Assembly (NCBI RefSeq): GCF_002878395.1
Contig: NC_061122.1
Coordinates: 76,762,998-76,826,997 of the forward strand
DNA: 64,000 nucleotides
Direction of reading: 5' to 3'
Source: Capsicum annuum
Taxonomy: Eukaryota > Streptophyta > Magnoliopsida > Solanales > Solanaceae
In this document: positions 58,290 to 64,000 of the stretch, in pieces
Layout: each line of letters begins with the position of its first letter
How positions within the stretch are numbered: the stretch's first letter is position 1
Notes under the pieces: generated by a model
What the model was told of the DNA's origin: nothing
Database searches by the model: none
The model's input: the letters and a program-made list of their open reading frames with translations, nothing else
Translations under genes and position numbers: made by a program

Positions 58290-58294
58290 GACCT
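58290..58294. repeat. TE10 target site duplication, right copy (GACCT)
   Basis: Exact partner of 55538-55542. Confidence 0.95.
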
Positions 58295-58570
58295 TTTTCT
58301 TTAACTTGAGCTCAATTCTCTTTGATATTCGTAGATAAATAAATGCCTCACAACCTTAATGATCATTTACGAAATAAGTTCTCATGATTAGAGAAGGGAT
58401 GCATGATAGTCGAAGAGTATGAGGCTTATTTTTATAAGCTTGCTAAGGCATGTAACTTCTATTCTCAATACTAGTGTGAGGGATTTGCTTCTTTAAGAGG
58501 GTTGACAATTTCTATCTATATCGATGGTTCAAGTTTAGCTGTTATGGGTATGTCATGAGCTACTTTCATT
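58295..58570 (+). pseudogene. gag: TE9 gag, 3' part
   Basis: After the solo LTR the capsid core resumes: MPHNLNDHLRNKFS-stop-LEKG, MIVEEYEAYFYKLAKACNFY, CEGFASLRGLTISIYI and SSLAVMGMS. This is the C-terminal half of the chromovirus capsid. It ends at 58570 at the TGTCATGATGG start of another LTR. Confidence 0.82.
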
Positions 58571-59255
58571 TGTCATGATGGCACCTACTATAACCTACCA
58601 ATAGGAAATCCAAACACATAATCTGAAATAACCTGTAATAGACTACAAAATATATATATAAAAGAATGTGGAACTAATGAAATACAAGAATCAGATAAAA
58701 TATGAAGTCCTAAAACGTGGTGGTATCAGTATAAGAGATTTTAATATAATATGAGAACATAAGTAAAATATCAAAGGAATTATAATGATAAAACTTATCT
58801 CCAAATACAACATAGAGACTAGTCTAATAAATAAGAGAGAGATAAGTAATACTTCAAATGTCAGAAGTTCACCCTAAGTCTCCAAACCATGGCTATTACA
58901 CTCAATGTTCAAATCAATGACCATAACCCATACTATGACCTGCAAGCTGCAGAAGTGTAGTATGAGTACCAAATGAATAGTACTTAGTAGGCAACTCCCA
59001 ACTGAGCTCCAAGATAAAGTAAACAAAATTTAAACATCACTAAGAGTTCAGTAATCATATAATACACCAGTGGGATAGTAAGAATATCCTATCATAGTTA
59101 TGTCCAAGAAATTAACATAATAAGGCTAAGAAAGAATCAATGATGGACTATCCTGTTAAAGTTATACTCAGAAATATCAACTATATATCATATATCTGAA
59201 ATACCTAGGGTTTTGGCCCTTAGAAATTTTATAAACATTGAGCTTATTAGATTGG
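58571..59255 (-). repeat. TE11: LTR fragment, start only
   Basis: Begins TGTCATGATGGCACC after TTTCATT, with the layout of a minus-oriented nightshade LTR (element 3' end first), including 'gtggtatcagtataagag' and 'gtagtatgagtacc'. After about 685 bases it passes into the plus-oriented LTR TE12. The rest is lost. Confidence 0.65.
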
Positions 59256-61391
59256 TAACTACTCACCATATGATTCATATGGAGTGGGTACGGGTTAGGT
59301 AACTGACTTTAAATAGGGTCCAGTGATTGGTAGTTGGGTTTTTATTATAGGTACGACTTAGTGGGTATGGGTCATATGGTTGGTGATGGGTCGTTGGGTT
59401 TGACCTTCATTTAATCTAAAACTTAGTAACTTGACTTGCCTCTAAGTGAGTATGGCTCACTAAGAGTAATGAGGACAGGGTACGAGGAGTGTAGTGGAGT
59501 CATACATTGTCTAGTATCGATCTCTTTGGTTTTTCTCTTGGGTATGACTGTACCAGTCGAGTTTTATAGCCTGGTCATGAGTTGGGGCAATAGAGTCGTA
59601 TGGTGGATTGTCTGTAGGTGTCCAACCTTCTATTTTGGGTATGAGTAGATGGTACCTATCGTATGATGTGGTGATGATTTGGAGGGTCAACTCGCACCTT
59701 ACCTGTGGGATTTTACAGTTTAAGTTGGGGGTATTCTGGACATTTCTCCTCTTAACTCCTTTTAACCCCGTGACATAAAGCACCTTTTGGGACTTCATTG
59801 ACCTACTATTCTCAATCTAACACTCTTAGAAATCTTTTAAAATCACTCTCAAGCTCTTGGTTCAAGAAAAGGCTAGGGTTTCTAAAAGTCAATTAATTAG
59901 GGGATTTTATGAGTGAATCTCTCCGCCTTTCTTAGTTTCCAAGGCACGTTATTCCTCTCTCATTATTAGGTCAAATTAAATAATGTTATATTCAATGGTT
60001 ATTAAGGTGTTATTTTGGTTCTGTTTTGGATTTGAAATAAATGTTTGGGGTTTTGGTTGTCTATGGTTGGATAATTTTTTCCCATGTTCTAATTATGCCT
60101 TTTGTGTTATTATTATGGTTTGAACATATGGTTGCATGGGAATAGTCAATTGATATTTGGTTTTAGGTTTGGAAGTTATATTCTCTCAAAGTGTTTGTTA
60201 AAATGCCAATGTGAATTATTTTGTCACATAATTTGACTATTCTTTAAATCTTTGCTTCGCATAGTATGGAAATGGAACTTAAATTGATTTTGTTGGTTTT
60301 AAAATGAATTAGAAAGTCCTTGGTATTGTCTTAATTGGAAACTTTGTAGTCAAATTATTTTTTTGGTTTTGGTATGGCATAAATTGATAGACTTGAAGGC
60401 TCTAATTTTAATATGATGATACCAATGGTTAATGCCTAATTAAAAGGACTTATGGGTATGTGTGCATGGTTTAAATATGGGCTTAAAGAGGGTCATGTTA
60501 GAAAAGCCGTGGAAGGTGGAGGTCCCGAGGGGACCAAAATTGGAAGCTCATATTTGATTATTTGAGGTTTTGTCTTGGTGATCCTATTAATTATGTCACA
60601 CTTATATTTTCGGAGTTGAACAATTCTTCTAAGGTTTTTCTCCGATTTGTGTGGCAAACACTCATTAGATCCCTTTCAGATGGGGGAGATATCTATATAT
60701 CCCATGGGTAGATTTAGGACGGCAAATTTCCACAACCCAGGTAAAGGTTTTAAATGCATGCTAAACCCGATTCCCTTTCATGGCATACTATATATATGTA
60801 TGTGATTTCATATGGTTATTTAATTTTTTTCTAAGTAATAGCATTATTTTATCCTTATTCTTCAGTACAGGCTAGTTTTCCCTCCACTAACTGTCTTCAG
60901 ACGCTGTATCCGCATGCGATGCAGGAAGGGGCCATACTACTACTCCTGCTCAGTGACATGGATAAGTTTGTATCATACTGAAATGGAGAGCTTCCATACT
61001 CCGGAAGATTCTATTTCATCGTATAGAATTTTTTCATTATTATAATTTTTTTATTTTTGTTTTGGCTATGGTTGGGGGCATGTCCTGACCGAATGTTATT
61101 GATTCTGGTTAGAGGCTTTGTAGGACTACTATAGGCATAAATAGTGTTGGTATGGGTTTCAGCACTTGTCAAGTATTGGCATTGTGGTCGACAGCGGTTG
61201 GATATTTGGTTGGTTATGGCTATGGACTCTATTAAATGTTTTTTCAACTATTATTACTATATCTTTTTATATGTTTGGAATTTATCCAACATAGGGTACA
61301 TGGCAGTTACAGTTGGGTATTACTGGAGGGCTCCGATCTCGGTCAGAATTGAGATGTTTGACCTGACTAGGCCCCAGTCTGGGTCATGTCA
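59256..61391 (+). repeat. TE12: LTR of the TE2 family, 5' end truncated
   Basis: Homologous to the TE2 LTR from its 'ctcacc' block near the start to its end (GGGTCATGTCA at 61391). It includes 'tatatatgtatgtgat' (about 60790), 'cctccactaactgtcttcag' and the 'aaagccgtggaaggtgga' region. No primer site follows at 61392, so it is a 3' LTR or solo LTR. Confidence 0.75.
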
Positions 61392-62013
61392 ATATCCCTT
61401 GCCAATATATGAATAAAGGTTAAAATAAAGATATATAGAAATATATAAGTCCAAGAAATGAATATACAAAATGAACAAATGAAGGGATACACGACAATAC
61501 CATAGCAATATATAACTAGATATATAAATACATAGATATAAGGTAAATTAGAAGCATAACCTAGATAATCATAGCTTCATTTGAATGCCTCATTCTTTTA
61601 GTATTTAGTACTAACTTCCTCAGTGCTTCTAATCCATAAATCTTATCATGAATTATCCATTTGCAATAGAGAAAGTATAAAATAGAAGTGCCTAAAATCA
61701 TACCTCAATCTCGATATAAGATCAATCACCAATATGTCATAAGCTAGACATAAAAATGATCAAAATAATGATAATATCAATATCAATAATAGCGTCAATC
61801 AGATATTCTAGACAACAAAATGCCTATTTGAGCCTCTGTATACCCCCACCACCCCAGGCTTGGAAGGTTCAATGAATATACTATGAAAAAAGGCATAGTC
61901 ATCACCCATATCTATGCAAACCTTCCTATATCATTTAACAGAAATAAATGCATATAGGTGATAAGCGATGTGCATACAAGAATGAATGCAAGGTATACAA
62001 GTAATATAATCAT

Positions 62014-62250
62014 CCTCCGGCCTTGCCGGGTATCAATAACATCATCATAACATCCATTGTCTGGCCTTGTCGGGCATCATCACATCATCATAATTCCTCC
62101 TTCCTTACCAAGAATGATAACATCATCATAGTATCCTACAACTTTTCTAGGCATCAGCATATTTTCACTATATCCTCTGGTCTTGCTGGGCAACATCGCA
62201 TCTTCATAATAGCCTCCGGTCTTGTCAGGCATTATCACATCATCATAATT
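62014..62250. repeat. Minisatellite, six units of about 39-43 bp
   Basis: Units begin at about 62014, 62052, 62095, 62134, 62173 and 62212. Consensus features are cctccggtcttgtcgggcat followed by 'catcacatcatcataat'. Units 1, 2, 5 and 6 are close; units 3 and 4 are diverged. Confidence 0.88.
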
Positions 62251-62279
62251 GTATCCCAATAAATATCAATAGTTAAGAG

Positions 62280-62400
62280 TAAGCCCCACAAGGGATAAAG
62301 TAAAGTGCAAGCCCTAGGAGGGCTAAAGTGAAGAACACACCCCATGAAGGCTAAAGTAATTGACAAGTCAAACGGGGGCTAAATTAAAAGATCACGAGTA
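62280..62400. repeat. Short degenerate repeat, four units of about 28-32 bp
   Basis: Four imperfect copies of a word like 'aagcccta.gagggctaaagtga' in series, next to the larger minisatellite. Confidence 0.7.
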
Positions 62401-63245
62401 GAGAAGAAAGGTAGAGTATATTTCCTTAATTCATCGCTCATCATCAATATCACACCAGTAATAATAAGATGTATAATAGGTTCACAACCTCAAGATATGG
62501 CTATTAGGAGTGCAAATCCATAAGTTCATTTCTAGAAGTGAACTTCAGAACTAAATATTTATAAAAAAAAGTAGAAAGGGTTGAAATATCTCTCAATCAT
62601 AGTAAATAATAGTGTCAAATCGTGGGCTAAAATTGATCTTAGTCATATCATTAAATCATTATTATTAACCTATTTTCTATTATTCTAAATTATTTATTAA
62701 GTTAAGCAGTTATTATTGTGAAGGAATTCATTTTAGGGTAGAAGGTTGGCTTTAGACCTTAGTTAGTGACAACAATAATAAAAAAATAATCTAATTTGAA
62801 ACATATCAACCATCAATGAAACAATCATGAATGCACCAAATGTATGCATACGAGTACCAATATTCAAATAAGGGAATTATAAACATCATAAAGCATGTTC
62901 CTCCATCCAATATCGGAGAGATGTGTATGTATAAACATTTATATTTTCATAAACTACAGCTGTAATATTTACAAAGGTAATTACCTCTTAAGTATCCAAT
63001 CAATAATCATATTAGCAAGACATCTCATATTTATAAGTCATAGCCACACTATGAGGCATAAAATAATTATATGCTATGAAGCCTATCTATAATCATCTCA
63101 CATATAGGAGGCATCTCACATCTAGGATACATAATTCATCAATAAGCATAACTAATAACTATGAGGCATATCAAATCTATGAGGCATCTCATATCTAAAT
63201 GTCATGTTTCATAACTATTAGAAATATAATCTCTAGGACAATTAT

Positions 63246-64000
63246 TGTAACGCCTTAAAAATCTGTCCCGAGACGTCACAAGGTGCTTAGGACCACAAGT
63301 GATCCCAAGCATACCCATGAACTAGCATACTGTTAAGCAACTAAATAAATATGTATTAAATGACTAAGTTTACTGTGCAGAAACATAATACTGATGGAAT
63401 ATATGAAAATATAAATACTGATACAATTTTACATTCTGATAAAGTTTGAAAAGAGAGACTAAAATTACAAGACTGACTTTAACTGGCATTTGTGAAGCCT
63501 CAACTATACTGACTATTGATAGTTAGGGAGTGAATCCAGTAACCAGTAGTCAATACATATGAGTAAGAAAGTAAACTACATAAAGAACATCTAACTAAAG
63601 TCCCCGAAGTAGGAGAACTCATCATCTACTGGCTGGAATCTGCAAACTATCTGAACGTGGTATGCATGCTACAACTCGTACCTACATTATCAGACACTGT
63701 AGCACAGAGGCATATATATGGATCAGTAATTTGAGGATGTACTGAGTATATGAGGGTGAATACATAAGTAAAATATTATCTCAACATCAAAATTTATAAA
63801 ACAATGCATGCTAAATATAATGACTCATATAAATTAGAATATCTGAAATACTGAAGTATGGAATCATGCATAGAAAATTCAACTGTATAAATTTAGTGAG
63901 TCATAACAGTTAGTTTTAAAATTTGTTCTTGTATTCTCTCTTTAAATCATATTGTCTAAGTGTAGAAAGGACTCACTCTTAAATATGAAATTTGAGAACT
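63246..64000 (-). repeat. TE14: minus-strand LTR running out of the window
   Basis: Starts TGTAACGCC and follows the TE10 solo LTR in blocks ('cgagacgtcacaaggtgctta', the 'gtagcacagaggcatatatatgg' region and 'gtactgagtat'). It reads as the 3' end of an LTR in minus orientation; the remainder lies beyond 64000. Confidence 0.75.

Larger units (their letters stand above)
61392..63245. other. Unassigned AT-rich stretch holding two minisatellites
   Basis: No coding and no LTR terminus that I can recognise. The only structure is the repeat arrays at 62014-62250 and 62280-62400. The composition and repeats resemble LTR interiors, so it may be the middle of a truncated LTR. Confidence 0.5.

Noticed and set aside
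62014..62250. Regular repeats that might suggest a CRISPR array
   Set aside because: Units are contiguous and degenerate with no unique spacers, no cas genes are present, and the context is a plant genome.

Overview
This 64 kb window is AT-rich plant DNA that appears to consist almost entirely of nested, decayed LTR retrotransposons of the Ty3/gypsy superfamily. I found no host gene, rRNA, tRNA gene or CRISPR array that I can support. The mix of Tekay/Del-like chromoviruses with 2.2-2.8 kb LTRs, an Athila-like element with a tRNA-Asp-type primer site, and LTR wording familiar from nightshades suggests a large Solanaceae genome such as Capsicum. That assignment is inference from memory of repeat families, not a search. 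The setting looks like heterochromatin: almost every coding block carries many in-frame stops, mostly explicable as C-to-T changes on one strand or the other.

Layout, with elements numbered for this report. TE1 (+, 1-6608) is a very degenerate chromovirus with gag, protease, RT, RNase H, integrase and the start of a 3' LTR. TE2 (+, 6609-19985) is a chromovirus with a 2.2 kb 5' LTR, whose gag is split by TE3 (-, 9720-14180), an internally deleted element of a related family. TE2 ends in a truncated 3' LTR. TE4 (-, chromovirus) lies at 19986-20123 and 30208-34781; its RT gene is split by TE5. TE5 (-, 20124-30202) is an Athila-like element with two about 1.5 kb LTRs, a tRNA-Asp-like primer site and a perfect 5-bp target duplication TCCAC; it is the only structurally complete element here. 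TE6 (+, 34782-36757) is a gag fragment fused to RT by deletion. TE7 (+, 36758 to about 43714) and TE8 (-, about 43715-53008) are sibling chromoviruses lying tail to tail; TE8 is the best preserved coding copy but has lost its integrase core. TE9 (+, 53009-58570) consists of LTR remnants, a leader with a triplicated 27-bp repeat and a gag split by TE10, a solo LTR (55543-58289) with perfect target duplication GACCT. The right end is a pile of partial LTRs (TE11 -, TE12 +), an unassigned stretch with two minisatellites, and the start of another minus-strand LTR (TE14) at 63246.

How the parts relate: Gag would form the particle, protease mature it, RT and RNase H copy the RNA, and integrase insert the DNA, with LTRs as promoters and terminators. 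In this window none of the elements appears autonomous. The interest lies in the record of insertion, deletion and base decay, in inverted LTR pairs that could make hairpin RNA, and in LTR sub-modules conserved between families.
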